Assembly (NCBI RefSeq): GCF_021531315.1 | Contig: NZ_JAFBIQ010000008.1 | Span: forward strand, 23,426 to 87,425 | Reading direction: 5' to 3' | DNA: 64,000 nucleotides | From: Oscillibacter valericigenes | GTDB taxonomy: Bacteria > Bacillota > Clostridia > Oscillospirales > Oscillospiraceae | Shown here: positions 1-9,069 of the stretch, piece by piece | How positions within the stretch are numbered: position 1 is the stretch's first letter | How the letters are laid out: each line of letters opens with the position of its first letter | Notes under the pieces: generated by a model | Database searches by the model: none | The model's input: the letters and a program-made list of their open reading frames with translations, nothing else | Told to the model about the DNA's origin: nothing | Position numbers and translations under genes: made by a program

Positions 1-1
1 C

Positions 2-553
2 ATCTTCCGCGGCTTTGAAAGCGGCATCCTCTGCTCCGGCGGCCCGCTCTACGGGCTGGGCGAGATCGTCGGCTTTGAAAACGGCGAGCGCGAGGGCGGG
101 TATGAAGAAGGCTGCCAGACCGTGTACGCCGTGGACAAGAGCGGCGCGCGGTACGACCTCGCCACGCGCATCATAGCGATGTCCAATTCCATGCCCTACA
201 TGGTCACCGGCGACTGGCGCGCCGAGGTCACCCACCGCGTGGACGGCGGCGGCAGCTATACGGGTACTTACGATCTCTCCTTCAGCGAAAACGGCTTTAC
301 GAGTGTGGAGGATGTGATGGAGGATGCGTGCGTCCTCCTCTGTGGCGGCTACTGCTCCTACCTTGGCATGACGGAGCAGGGGATGTTTTACAGCTTTAAC
401 CTCTACAACGGCAGCGAGGCGAGGGACGGCACCTTCACCCTTGATTTCTACGACAGCTGGAGCGACACGCTGCTTGTCGCCCCCGTTTCCGGCGTGAACC
501 TCTTCGACGCCCCCGAGGGCGGCTGCACCGCCTTTACCCGCCTCTACGGCTGA
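2..553 (+). CDS. Partial CDS, C-terminal part of an unrecognised protein
   Basis: The reading frame is open from the left edge (first full codon at base 2) to a TGA at 551-553, giving 183 residues without a start, so the gene begins outside the window. The fragment is rich in Gly, aromatic and acidic residues and has several Cys near the middle. I see no membrane segment and no motif that I can assign. A GTG at 122 would be an internal start, but the upstream codons have the same composition and clearly belong to the same protein. No function is proposed. Confidence 0.7.
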   Translation: MFRGFESGILCSGGPLYGLGEIVGFENGEREGGYEEGCQTVYAVDKSGARYDLATRIIAMSNSMPYMVTGDWRAEVTHRVDGGGSYTGTYDLSFSENGFTSVEDVMEDACVLLCGGYCSYLGMTEQGMFYSFNLYNGSEARDGTFTLDFYDSWSDTLLVAPVSGVNLFDAPEGGCTAFTRLYG

Positions 554-579
554 GCGCGCGGCGAAATGAGAGAAAAATT

Positions 580-607
580 GGGAAAAACGGGAACTTTTTC
601 CCGCTTT
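580..607 (+). terminator. Possible terminator hairpin
   Basis: An 8-bp perfect stem (GGGAAAAA/TTTTTCCC, arms 580-587 and 595-602) with a 7-nt loop is followed by GCTTTT. It lies just after the partial gene. The stem is AT-rich, so its strength is uncertain. Confidence 0.4.
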
Positions 608-658
608 TGAGCGTCAAACCCTTCAGAGACCCCAAATAAAAGATCGAGGTGACGGAAG

Positions 659-1636
659 ATGAAAAGAACGCTTGCCCTTTTTCTCAGCGTGCTGCTGCTC
701 CTTGCCCTGCTCACGGGCTGCGGCAGCAAGTCGGCGCCGCGCGACAGCGCCGCCGGCAGCGACTACATGATGACCAACCAAAGCTACGCCAAAACGGACG
801 ATAGCTTCGCCTACGACGAGCCGGAGCTCCCGACGCCCGACGCCGAGAACGGCTATTGGGACGGCGGTGAAAGCCAGACGCTCACCGGCGGCATGACCGC
901 TCCGGGCGACGCGAAGATGATCTACCGCGCGAGCATCGATGTGCAGACGCAGGACTACGCGACGAGCGAGACCGCCATCACCGAGCTTGTGAAGTCCTGC
1001 GGCGGCTACTTTGAGAGCAAAAGCCTGAGCAATCGCTCGAGCGGCTACCGCTACGGCGAATTTGCCGTGCGCGTCCCCGCGAAGGAGTATGAGCGCTTCT
1101 GCGCTCAGGTCGGCACGCTCTGCCATGTCACCTATATGTCCTCCTCGGCGGAGAACATCACCGAGGCGTACTACGACACCGACTCTCGCCTCAAGACCGC
1201 GCAGATCAAGCTCGAGCGCTTACAGGAGCTGCTCTCGAAGGCGGACAACATGGCGGACATCATCACCATCGAGAGTGCCATCAGCGAAACGGAGTACACC
1301 ATCGAGTATCTCTCCGGCGAGCTGCGCCACTATGACGCGCTGGTGGACTACGCCACCGTCTACCTCACGCTCAGCGAGACCTACAAGCTCGACGAAAACG
1401 CCAACGCGCCGCTGACCTTCTCCCAGCGCATCGCGCGCTCTTTTACGGACGGTCTGCGCGCCGCGGGCGAGTTCTTTGAGGAGCTGATCCTCTTCTTGGC
1501 GGGCAGCTGGATCTTCCTGCTGGTGCTGGCGGCGGTCATCGTCGTGCTCGTGCGTGTGCTGCGCAGAAAGCCGCTCCTTCGCAGAAGGAGCAAAAAGCTC
1601 CCCACCGCCGAGGAGACGAAAAGCGAAGAAAAATAA
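659..1636 (+). CDS. DUF4349 domain lipoprotein
   Basis: The 325-residue protein starts with a lipoprotein signal peptide: MKR, a Leu-rich core and the lipobox LTGC near residue 21. It is therefore probably lipid-anchored outside the membrane. After a low-complexity linker, residues ~95-250 match the DUF4349 pattern, with a repeated beta-strand part around the motif FAVRVPAKEYERF and then a long helical hairpin (YYDTDSRLKTAQIKLERLQELL). One transmembrane helix at ~275-300 is followed by a Lys/Arg-rich tail. The family is often found in anti-sigma or surface stress contexts, but its biochemical role is not established. GAGGTGACGGAAG precedes the ATG. Confidence 0.85.
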   Translation: MKRTLALFLSVLLLLALLTGCGSKSAPRDSAAGSDYMMTNQSYAKTDDSFAYDEPELPTPDAENGYWDGGESQTLTGGMTAPGDAKMIYRASIDVQTQDYATSETAITELVKSCGGYFESKSLSNRSSGYRYGEFAVRVPAKEYERFCAQVGTLCHVTYMSSSAENITEAYYDTDSRLKTAQIKLERLQELLSKADNMADIITIESAISETEYTIEYLSGELRHYDALVDYATVYLTLSETYKLDENANAPLTFSQRIARSFTDGLRAAGEFFEELILFLAGSWIFLLVLAAVIVVLVRVLRRKPLLRRRSKKLPTAEETKSEEK

Positions 1637-1648
1637 GGAGAAATGCCC

Positions 1649-2260
1649 ATGAAACTCACCTGGCTCGGCCATTCCTGCTTTGCCGTCGAGAGCGGCGGCT
1701 GCCGCATTGTGCTCGATCCCTATACGGTCGAGAGCTATCCGCCGCTGCATGTTGCCGCGAACGAGGTGCTCTGCTCGCACCATCACCGCGACCACGACTT
1801 TGTCGAGGCCGTGACGCTCGCGCCGCGAGGGGACAGCCCCTTCACGGTGCGGATGGTCGAGACCTTCCACGACGACCAGGGCGGCGCCTTGCGCGGGACG
1901 AACACCGTGCACCTTCTCGCCGCCGAGGGCTTGCGCGTCGTCCATCTCGGCGACCTCGGCCACGAGCTGAGCGAGGCGCAAATCGCGCCGCTGCGCGGCT
2001 GCGACGCGCTGCTGCTGCCGGTCGGCGGCTACTACACCATCGACGCGCAGACTGCCAAGCGCATCGCGGACGCCCTCGCGCCGCGCGTGATCGTGCCGAT
2101 GCACTACCGCCACGGTAGCCATGGCTACGATGTGATCGCCACGGTGGAGGATTTCCTGCGGCTCTATCCCGCGTCCGCGGTGCAGCGGCTCGACGGAAAC
2201 TCCTTCGAGCTGACCGCCGACGCCCCGCGCGGCGTGGTCGTGCCGAAGTTCGCGGACTGA
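1649..2260 (+). CDS. UlaG-like metallo-beta-lactamase-fold hydrolase
   Basis: The 203-residue protein has the MBL fold pattern of the UlaG/YtnP group: an N-terminal TWLGHSCF strand and the metal motif HHHRDHDF near residue 45, which is the HxHxDH type. Further metal or phosphate residues occur in HLGDLGH and PMHYRHGS. I chose ATG 1649 over ATG 1643 because AAGGAG at 1635-1640 is 8 nt from the former and only 2 nt from the latter. The SD overlaps the TAA of the lipoprotein gene, so the two are probably co-transcribed. Substrate is unknown. Confidence 0.85.
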   Translation: MKLTWLGHSCFAVESGGCRIVLDPYTVESYPPLHVAANEVLCSHHHRDHDFVEAVTLAPRGDSPFTVRMVETFHDDQGGALRGTNTVHLLAAEGLRVVHLGDLGHELSEAQIAPLRGCDALLLPVGGYYTIDAQTAKRIADALAPRVIVPMHYRHGSHGYDVIATVEDFLRLYPASAVQRLDGNSFELTADAPRGVVVPKFAD

Positions 2261-2271
2261 TACCAATACGA

Positions 2272-2312
2272 GAAAAAAGGGAGCGAAGGATTTTTCCTTC
2301 GCTCCCTTTTTT
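2272..2312. terminator. Bidirectional terminator between the UlaG-like gene and thrC
   Basis: A 12-bp perfect stem (arms 2279-2290 and 2295-2306) is flanked by an A-run on the left and a T-run on the right. It can therefore end transcription from both convergent genes. Confidence 0.9.
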
Positions 2313-2321
2313 CGTTGCTCT

Positions 2322-3812
2322 TCAGAACCACTTCTTCTCCTGTGCCTTCGTGAGCACAAAGGGCAGCAGCTCCTCGCGGTCAAGCACCGTGGTGTGGCGC
2401 GCGGCTCGCTCGCGCAGGCCGCGCAGATTTTTCGGCGCGGGAATACCTGTGAGGCGTTCGAGCTGCGCCATGACGGCGAACTCGTCGCCCTCGGCGCGCT
2501 CGCCGAGCCCCTCGAGCACGGCGGCGGGGAACTTGTAGGGCGAGGCGGTGGAGAGCACCACGACCGGCGCATGGTCGGGATTTTCCGCCTTGTACTGCTG
2601 CGCGACGCTCCACGCGACGGCGGTGTGCGTGTCGCAGAGATAGCGGTGCTCCCGCCAGACCCTGCCGATGGTCTGCTTCGTTTCCGCGTCGTCACAGCAG
2701 CCCGCCCAGAAGAGGGAGCGGATCTTATCCCGCAGCTCCGCGGGGACCTCATACGCGCCATCCTCGGTGAGCTGGCGCATCAGCCCTGCCACCAGCTCCT
2801 CGTCGCCGGAGAGCAGGAACAGCAGCCGCTCGAGGTTGCTGGACACTAAAATGTCCATCGACGGCGAGCTTGTGAGGTAGAACGGGCGCTTTTTATCATA
2901 GCGGCCCGTGCGGATGAAGTCCGTGAGGACATTGTTCGCGTTGGACGCGCACACGAGTGTGCCGACAGGCAGTCCCAGCTCGCGGGCAAAGTATCCGGCA
3001 AGGATGTCGCCGAAGTTGCCGGTGGGCACGACATAATCCACCTTGTCCCCGGCCTTGACCGTGCCGCGGCTTACAAGATCGGCGTAGGCGCGGAAGTAGT
3101 AGACCACCTGCGGGGCGAGGCGGCCGATGTTGATGGAGTTCGCGCTCGACAGCCGCACGCCCTTGCCCGCGAGCAGCCCCTCGCCGCCGACCTTGGCAAA
3201 AACCTGCTTCACGGCGGTCTGTGCGTCGTCGAAGTTGCCGCGCACAGCAGCGACGCAGGTGTTGTCCCCGCCCTGCGTGACCATCTGCGCCTTCTGCACG
3301 GCGGACACGCCGCCGTCGGGATAAAAGACGATGATCCTCGTGCCCGCGACGTCGCAGAAGCCCTCCATCGCGGCCTTGCCGGTGTCGCCGGAGGTCGCGG
3401 TGAGGATCAGAATTTCGTCGTCCACGCCGCATTTCTTCTTCGCCGCCGTCATCAGGTGCGGCAGCATCGAGAGCGCCACATCCTTGAAGGCGCTCGTGGG
3501 GCCGCGGAACAGCTCGAGCACCGTGTCCTCGCCGACCGAAACGGTGGGCGTCAGGTCCTCGGTCTCGAATTTGCCGGTGTAGGCGGCATGGACGAGCTGC
3601 GCCATCTCCTCGTGCGTGAAATCGGGCAGCAGCGCGCACAGGATCTCCGTCGCCATGCCCTGCGTGGAGAGCGTCAGGCAGTGCCGCCAGTCAAAGTCCA
3701 GCCCCGCAAGGGTCGGCATGGCGTACAGCCCGCCGTCAGGGGCAAGACCGTTTAAGATCGCCTCGGCGCTCGTGGCGGTGAGGGCAGCGTTTCGTGTGCT
3801 TTGATACTTCAT
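2322..3812 (-). CDS. thrC: Threonine synthase
   Basis: This 496-residue PLP enzyme converts O-phosphohomoserine to threonine. The Schiff-base Lys is K110 in GPTSAFKDVAL. The phosphate-binding region TATSGDTGKAA and the C-terminal fold-type II region are present, and the length fits the long (yeast/E. coli type) class. The ATG is preceded on the minus strand by GGAGG at 9 nt spacing. The gene is divergent from hom-lysC-asd, which supplies its substrate after homoserine kinase. No thrB is seen in this window. Confidence 0.95.
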   Translation of the reverse strand: MKYQSTRNAALTATSAEAILNGLAPDGGLYAMPTLAGLDFDWRHCLTLSTQGMATEILCALLPDFTHEEMAQLVHAAYTGKFETEDLTPTVSVGEDTVLELFRGPTSAFKDVALSMLPHLMTAAKKKCGVDDEILILTATSGDTGKAAMEGFCDVAGTRIIVFYPDGGVSAVQKAQMVTQGGDNTCVAAVRGNFDDAQTAVKQVFAKVGGEGLLAGKGVRLSSANSINIGRLAPQVVYYFRAYADLVSRGTVKAGDKVDYVVPTGNFGDILAGYFARELGLPVGTLVCASNANNVLTDFIRTGRYDKKRPFYLTSSPSMDILVSSNLERLLFLLSGDEELVAGLMRQLTEDGAYEVPAELRDKIRSLFWAGCCDDAETKQTIGRVWREHRYLCDTHTAVAWSVAQQYKAENPDHAPVVVLSTASPYKFPAAVLEGLGERAEGDEFAVMAQLERLTGIPAPKNLRGLRERAARHTTVLDREELLPFVLTKAQEKKWF

Positions 3813-3876
3813 CTATAAAACCTCCGCTTTCGGAATTTTTCAATTCGCCGTTTCAAAAAGTTTTTTCATTTTCCTA

Positions 3877-3905
3877 TTGCATTTCGACAAAGCCCATGTT
3901 ATATT
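3877..3905 (+). promoter_or_regulatory. Predicted promoter of hom-lysC-asd
   Basis: TTGCAT (3877-3882), a 17-bp spacer and TATATT (3900-3905) form a reasonable sigma-A promoter. It would give a leader of about 100 nt before the hom start. The -35 is weak. Confidence 0.55.
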
Positions 3906-3919
3906 GTTCCCATCAAAAA

Positions 3920-3980
3920 GTCAAGTGTCTTTTTCTCGTGGACATTTCCGTGTAAAATGCACAAAGCGTCCGCACTTGAC
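3920..3980 (+). promoter_or_regulatory. Inverted repeats in the hom leader
   Basis: GTCAAGTG (3920-3927) is perfectly complementary to CACTTGAC (3973-3980). Inside that pair GGAC (3940-3943) can pair with GTCC (3968-3971). The leader can therefore fold into a long-range stem ending about 30 nt before the ATG. No U-tract follows, so it is not an intrinsic terminator. Its role is unknown. Confidence 0.4.
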
Positions 3981-4011
3981 GGATTTCACAAAAGAAAGGT
4001 GGGCAACCACG

Positions 4012-5109
4012 ATGAATATTGCTTTACTCGGCTTCGGCACCGTCGGAAGGGCCTTCTATGAACTCGCGCTCGGGCGCGGGGATCTTCGTGTGACGACCGT
4101 TTTATCCCGTCGGGCGCGTCCAGAGCTCCGCTGCACCGTGACCGACCGCTTTGAGGACATTCTCCGCGACCGCTCGATCGATACGGTGGTCGAGGTCATG
4201 GGCGGGCTGGAGCCGGCATACGGCTATCTCTGTGAGGCCATGCGCGCGGGCAAGCACATCGTCACGGCGAACAAGCAGCTCATGTGCGCGCATTATGACG
4301 AGCTTCTGACGCTGGCGCAGGAGTGCGGCGTGTCGCTGCGCTGCACGGCGGCGGCGGGCGGCGGCATCCCGTGGCTCACCTCGCTCTCCCGCGCGGCGCG
4401 GCTCGACGAGCTCACCGCCGTCGGCGGCATCCTGAACGGCACGACGAACTATATGCTCTCGGCCATGACGGCCTCCGGCACCGATTATACCACCTGCCTG
4501 CGCGAGGCGCAAGCGCTCGGTTACGCCGAGGCCGATCCCACTGCCGATGTGGAGGGCTACGACGCGCGGCGCAAGCTGGTGCTCAGCGCGAACCTCGCCT
4601 TCGGCGTCTCGGTGCGCGAGGAGGAGATCCCCTGCTTCGGCATCTCGAGCGTGGACGCCGCGGACTTCGCCGCGTGGCGCGAGATGGGCAGGGTCTGCAA
4701 GCTCTTTGTCCGCGCCGAGCGGCACGACGGGCGCATCTCCGCCTTCGTCTGCCCCACGCTCTTTCCCACCGCGTCTCCGGTCGCGCAGACAAACGGCACG
4801 GGCAACCTCGTCACGCTGCGCGGCGCGCGCTTCGGTGAGCTGAGCTTTTCGGGCGCGGGCGCGGGCGGCTATCCCACCGGCAGCAGCGTTTTGAGCGACT
4901 GCGTGGACATCGCCGAGGGCTGCCCGAGCTTTTATGTCACGCGCCACGAGCCGAAGCCCATCGACAATTCCGCGGCGGTCAGCCGCTTCTACCTGCGCAC
5001 GGGGGATGGCGGCACCTGCACCGGGCCGATCACCGTCGCCGAGGCGTTCGCGCGCATCGAGCGCGCACGCGGCGAGCAGGTATTCTTAGCAAGGCTCGAG
5101 GAGGAGTGA
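4012..5109 (+). CDS. hom: Homoserine dehydrogenase (short form, no ACT domain)
   Basis: The enzyme reduces aspartate semialdehyde to homoserine with NAD(P)H. The N-terminal Rossmann motif GFGTVG begins at residue 7. The catalytic domain includes VTANKQL, GGGIP and the signature NGTTNYMLSAM. At 365 residues it lacks the C-terminal ACT domain of ~430-residue homologues, so threonine feedback may act elsewhere. I placed the start at ATG 4012 with AAAGGTGG upstream; an earlier in-frame ATG at 3877 overlaps the predicted promoter. It is the first gene of hom-lysC-asd. Confidence 0.93.
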   Translation: MNIALLGFGTVGRAFYELALGRGDLRVTTVLSRRARPELRCTVTDRFEDILRDRSIDTVVEVMGGLEPAYGYLCEAMRAGKHIVTANKQLMCAHYDELLTLAQECGVSLRCTAAAGGGIPWLTSLSRAARLDELTAVGGILNGTTNYMLSAMTASGTDYTTCLREAQALGYAEADPTADVEGYDARRKLVLSANLAFGVSVREEEIPCFGISSVDAADFAAWREMGRVCKLFVRAERHDGRISAFVCPTLFPTASPVAQTNGTGNLVTLRGARFGELSFSGAGAGGYPTGSSVLSDCVDIAEGCPSFYVTRHEPKPIDNSAAVSRFYLRTGDGGTCTGPITVAEAFARIERARGEQVFLARLEEE

Positions 5110-5114
5110 AGAAG

Positions 5115-6452
5115 ATGCTCAAGGTTCTCAAATTCGGCGGCTCGTCGCTCGCCGACGCACAGCAGTTCGCCAAGGTCAAGGCCATCGTCGAGGCCGACGA
5201 GGCCCGCCGCGTGGTCATCGTCTCTGCGCCCGGCAAGCGCTTTTCCGGCGACCACAAGATCACCGACCTTTTGTACCTCTGCGCCGCGCACATCCAATAC
5301 GGCGTGAGCTGCGAGGATATTTTCAATATGATCCGTATGCGCTACCTTGAGATCGCGCGCGACTGCGGATTGAAGTCCGACCTCAACGCCGACTTCGACG
5401 CGCTGTGGGAGCGGATGCAAAGCGGTGTCGAGAAGGACGAGCTGGCCTCGCGCGGCGAATACTTCTCCGCGCGGCTCATGGCCGAGTACCTCGGCTGCGA
5501 GTTCCTCGATGCTGCCGGATGGGTGAAATTCAAGCTCGACGGCACAGTGGACACCGACGCGAGCTATGAGGCGCTGCGCCGCGCGGCGGGTGAGCGCCGC
5601 GTGGTCATTCCGGGCTTTTACGGCGTGATGCCCGACGGGCGCATCCGTACCTTCTCCCGCGGCGGCAGCGACATCACCGGCGCGCTCGCCGCGGCCGCGC
5701 TGGACGCCGATGTGTACGAAAACTGGACGGATGTGTCGGGCATCCTGATGGCCGACCCGCGCATCATCGAAAACCCCGCGCCGATCCGCCACCTCACCTA
5801 CGGCGAGCTGCGCGAGCTGAGCTACATCGGCGCGCAGGTGCTTCATGAGGGCACCATCTTCCCCGTGCATGAGAAGAATATCCCGCTCAACATCCGCAAC
5901 ACCAACGAGCCGGACCACCCCGGCACGACCATTTTGGAGAGCATCAAGGAGGACGCGAACGACGGCAGCTTTATCACCGGCATCGCGGGCAAGAAGGGCT
6001 TCTCCGTCATCACCATCGCCAAGACCGGCATGTCCGGCGAGCCGGGCACGCTGGTGAAAATTCTGGCGATCCTCGCCAAGCACGAGGTCAATGTCGAGTA
6101 CATCCCCTCCGGCATCGACATCGTTTCGCTCGTCGTCGAGAGCCAAAAGGTCTCCAAGCGCCTCTACACCATGCTGGGCGAGCTGCAAAAAGAGGTGCAG
6201 CCGAATAAGATAACGGTAACGGAGCATATCGCGGTCGTCGCGGCGGTCGGTCGGAAGATGGCGTACCGCCCCGGCGTATCCGGCAAGATCTTCGCCAAGC
6301 TCGGCGAGAACGGCGTGAACATCCGCATGATCACGCAGGGCCCCGAGGAGCTGAACATCATCGTCGGCGTGGAGGAAAAGGACTTCGAGCAGACCATCCG
6401 CGTGCTGTACGACAGCTTTGTCAAGGAACATATTGAAGGGAAGAGAGGATAA
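5115..6452 (+). CDS. lysC: Aspartate kinase
   Basis: This enzyme phosphorylates aspartate, the first step to Lys, Thr and Met. The 445-residue protein opens with VLKFGGSSL (kinase glycine motif) and has SRGGSDITGA in the substrate region. Two C-terminal ACT-type regions begin near residue 300 (GISVI-like KGFSVITIAKTGM, and GVNIRMITQGPEELNI), so allosteric control by a pathway amino acid is likely. I chose ATG 5115 because GAGGAGGAG (5098-5106) is 8 nt upstream. A GTG at 5106 would overlap the SD and the hom stop. Confidence 0.93.
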   Translation: MLKVLKFGGSSLADAQQFAKVKAIVEADEARRVVIVSAPGKRFSGDHKITDLLYLCAAHIQYGVSCEDIFNMIRMRYLEIARDCGLKSDLNADFDALWERMQSGVEKDELASRGEYFSARLMAEYLGCEFLDAAGWVKFKLDGTVDTDASYEALRRAAGERRVVIPGFYGVMPDGRIRTFSRGGSDITGALAAAALDADVYENWTDVSGILMADPRIIENPAPIRHLTYGELRELSYIGAQVLHEGTIFPVHEKNIPLNIRNTNEPDHPGTTILESIKEDANDGSFITGIAGKKGFSVITIAKTGMSGEPGTLVKILAILAKHEVNVEYIPSGIDIVSLVVESQKVSKRLYTMLGELQKEVQPNKITVTEHIAVVAAVGRKMAYRPGVSGKIFAKLGENGVNIRMITQGPEELNIIVGVEEKDFEQTIRVLYDSFVKEHIEGKRG

Positions 6453-6456
6453 CAGC

Positions 6457-7461
6457 ATGAAGCTTTATAACATCGGCATCCTCGGCGCGACGGGCGCTGT
6501 GGGACAGGAAATGATGAAAATTCTTTTGGAGCGCAGCTTCCCCGTCGGCGCGCTGCGCCCCATCGCCTCCGCGCGCAGCGCGGGCGGCACGATCGACTTC
6601 GGCGGCAGGCCCTGCACGATCGTCGAGGCGTCGGACGATGCCTTCGAGGGTCTCGACATCGTTCTCGGCGCGGCGGAAAACGACATCGCCGAGCGCTTTG
6701 CCCCCGCCATCGTCAAGGCGGGCGCGGTGTTCGTGGACAACTCCAGCGCCTTCCGCCTCGATCCCAAGGTGCCGCTGGTCATCCCCGAGATCAACCCCGA
6801 GGATGTGAAGCACCACAGCGGCATCATCTCCAACCCCAACTGCACCACCATCGTCACCCTCGTCGCCATCCATGCGCTCGCAAAGGAGAGCCCCATCGAG
6901 AGCATCGTCGCCAGCTCCTATCAGGCGGTCTCCGGCGCGGGCAAGAACGGCATCGACGAGCTCTATAACGAGGTCGCGGCGCTCGCCCACGGAAAGAGCT
7001 TCGAGCCGAGGGTGTTCCAGTATCAGATCGCCTACAATGTCATCCCCCAGATCGGCGGCGAGGCGTACAGCGGCTACACAAGTGAAGAGATGAAGCTCCA
7101 GAATGAGGGCCGAAAGATCCTCCACCTGCCCGAGATGAAGGTCAGCTGCACCTGTGTGCGTGTGCCGGTGGTGCGCAGCCATTCGGTCTCCGTCGTGCTG
7201 CGCACGAGGGAGAAGATCAGCGTCGAGCACGCGCGCGAGCTGATCGCCGCCGCACCAGGCTGCCGTCTGACGGACGACCTGGCAAGCAAGATCTATCCCA
7301 TGCCGCTCGACACCTCCGATCAGGACCTTGTTTTCGTCGGCCGCATCCGCGACGATCTCACCGACGAGCGCGGGCTGAACCTCTGGTGCTGCGGCGACCA
7401 GGTCCGCAAGGGCGCGGCGACCAACACCGTGCAGATTGCGGAGCTGCTGCTGGAAAAGTGA
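6457..7461 (+). CDS. asd: Aspartate-semialdehyde dehydrogenase
   Basis: The 334-residue enzyme reduces aspartyl phosphate to the semialdehyde. GILGATGAVGQEM forms the NADP-binding loop. The nucleophile is Cys129 in SNPNCTTI, and the substrate region SYQAVSGAGKNGIDEL follows. ATG 6457 with AGAGAGG upstream is preferred over the ATG at 6418 inside lysC. Gene order hom-lysC-asd with gaps of 4-5 nt points to one transcript serving the threonine/lysine branch point. Confidence 0.95.
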   Translation: MKLYNIGILGATGAVGQEMMKILLERSFPVGALRPIASARSAGGTIDFGGRPCTIVEASDDAFEGLDIVLGAAENDIAERFAPAIVKAGAVFVDNSSAFRLDPKVPLVIPEINPEDVKHHSGIISNPNCTTIVTLVAIHALAKESPIESIVASSYQAVSGAGKNGIDELYNEVAALAHGKSFEPRVFQYQIAYNVIPQIGGEAYSGYTSEEMKLQNEGRKILHLPEMKVSCTCVRVPVVRSHSVSVVLRTREKISVEHARELIAAAPGCRLTDDLASKIYPMPLDTSDQDLVFVGRIRDDLTDERGLNLWCCGDQVRKGAATNTVQIAELLLEK

Positions 7462-7522
7462 CCCTTCCGCTGTCTGAATACACCACCAGGGGCGCCGCGG
7501 CGCCATGAAAGGCTGATCTCAC

Positions 7523-9007
7523 ATGAAGCGTTCCTCCGGCATCCTGCTGCCGATCTCCTCGCTCCCCTCGCCCTACGGCATCGGCGCCTTCGGCAGGGCG
7601 GCTTATGACTTCGCCGACTTTCTCCACGCGGCGGGGCAGAGCTATTGGCAGCTTTTGCCGCTCGGCCCCACGAGCTGCGGCGACTCGCCCTATCAGAGCT
7701 TTTCGACCTTCGCGGGCAACCCCTATTTCATCGACCTCGACCTGCTCGTCGAGGACGGGCTGCTCACAAAGTGGGAGGTGACGGACTGCGCGTGGGGCGC
7801 GGAGCCGCGCTATGTGGACTACGGCAGGCTCTACGAGGGCCGTTTTCCCCTGCTCGCGCGTGCCAAGGCGCGCGGCTGGGCGCGCGACCGCGCGGCGGTC
7901 GCCGCCTTCGAGGCGGAAAACAGCCGCTGGCTCCCCGACTACGCGCTCTTTATGGCGCTCAAGCGGCACTTCGGCATGAAGGCGTGGACCGAATGGCCCG
8001 ACGAGGGAGCGCGGCTGCACAGGCCCGACGCGCTGGAGCGCTATCGCGCCGCGCTGCGCGAGGAGGTGGAGCTCTTTACCTACCTCCAGTTCCTCTTCTT
8101 CCGCCAGTGGAGTGCGCTGAAGTCCTATGTCAACAGCCTCGGCCTCCGCATCATCGGCGACCTTCCCATCTATGTAGCGATGGACTCCGCCGATGTGTGG
8201 AGCGAGTCGGAGAACTTCCGCCTCGACGAGCGCGGCGTACCGGTCGAGGTCTCCGGTGTGCCGCCGGACTATTTCAGTGCCGACGGCCAGCTTTGGGGCA
8301 ACCCGCTCTACGACTACGAGGCCATGCAGCGCGACGGCTTCGCGTGGTGGATCCGCCGCGTCGGCGGGGCCGCGCGGCTCTACGATGTCGTCCGCATCGA
8401 CCATTTCCGCGGCTTTGCGAGCTACTGGGCGGTGCCCTACGGCGAAACGACCGCGAAAAACGGCCGTTGGGTGAAGGGCCCCGGTATGGCGCTCGTCGGC
8501 GTGCTGACCAACTGGTTCCATGACCTTGCCTTCATCGCCGAGGACCTCGGCGCTCCCGCGCAGGAGGTCACGCAGCTCCTTGCCGACTCGGGCCTTCCCG
8601 GCATGAAGGTGCTGGAGTTCGCCTTCGATCCGCGCGAGCCGAGCAGTCACCTGCCGCACCGCTGCGGCGAAAACTGCGTCTGCTACACCGGCACGCACGA
8701 CAACGCCCCACTCGCCCTTTGGCGCACGGAGGCGGGCGGCGCGGAGCTCGCCCTCGCCGAGCGCTACCTCGGCCTCAACGAGCGCGAGGGCTTCGAGCGC
8801 GGCATGATCCGCGGCGGCATGGGCTCGGTGGCAAGGCTCTTCATCGCGCAGATGCAGGACTGGCTCGGCCTCGGCGCGGGCCACCGCATGAATGTCCCCG
8901 GCACGGGCCGCGGCAACTGGGCGTGGCGCCTGCTTCCCGGTGAGGCGAGCGCAAGGCTCGCCGAAGAGATCCGCGATCTGACCCGCCTCTACGAAAGACT
9001 CCCCTGA
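7523..9007 (+). CDS. malQ: 4-alpha-glucanotransferase (amylomaltase)
   Basis: This GH77 enzyme transfers alpha-1,4-glucan segments in glycogen and maltodextrin metabolism. The 494 residues have the family N-terminus SSGILLPISSLPSPYGIG, the nucleophile region VRIDHFRGF, the acid/base region FIAEDLG and the C-terminal GTHDNAPL. Length is typical. It stands alone: no glycogen genes are next to it. A 14-bp palindrome and a 3-codon mini-ORF (ATG AAA GGC TGA) lie directly upstream. Confidence 0.95.
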   Translation: MKRSSGILLPISSLPSPYGIGAFGRAAYDFADFLHAAGQSYWQLLPLGPTSCGDSPYQSFSTFAGNPYFIDLDLLVEDGLLTKWEVTDCAWGAEPRYVDYGRLYEGRFPLLARAKARGWARDRAAVAAFEAENSRWLPDYALFMALKRHFGMKAWTEWPDEGARLHRPDALERYRAALREEVELFTYLQFLFFRQWSALKSYVNSLGLRIIGDLPIYVAMDSADVWSESENFRLDERGVPVEVSGVPPDYFSADGQLWGNPLYDYEAMQRDGFAWWIRRVGGAARLYDVVRIDHFRGFASYWAVPYGETTAKNGRWVKGPGMALVGVLTNWFHDLAFIAEDLGAPAQEVTQLLADSGLPGMKVLEFAFDPREPSSHLPHRCGENCVCYTGTHDNAPLALWRTEAGGAELALAERYLGLNEREGFERGMIRGGMGSVARLFIAQMQDWLGLGAGHRMNVPGTGRGNWAWRLLPGEASARLAEEIRDLTRLYERLP

Positions 9008-9015
9008 AATAACGG

Positions 9016-9052
9016 CAGCAGCCGCACCCTATTCGGTGCGGCTGCTGTTTTT
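9016..9052 (+). terminator. Terminator after malQ
   Basis: A 13-bp perfect GC-rich stem (9016-9028 and 9035-9047) has a 6-nt loop and TTTTT. It is a strong intrinsic terminator. Confidence 0.92.
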
Positions 9053-9069
9053 GCGAGAGCAGGGGAAAG

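Noticed and set aside
3877..4011. N-terminal extension of homoserine dehydrogenase from ATG 3877
   Set aside because: It overlaps the predicted promoter, has no SD and is not homologous; ATG 4012 has an SD and starts at the Rossmann fold.
3991..4011. T-box-like AGGTGG...ACCACG before hom
   Set aside because: It only loosely resembles the T-box core, lies over the SD, and has no specifier stem or terminator that I can see.
7491..7504. GGCGCC-GC-GGCGCC palindrome before malQ
   Set aside because: The loop is too short for a stable hairpin and no U-tract follows. In a GC-rich genome it may be chance.
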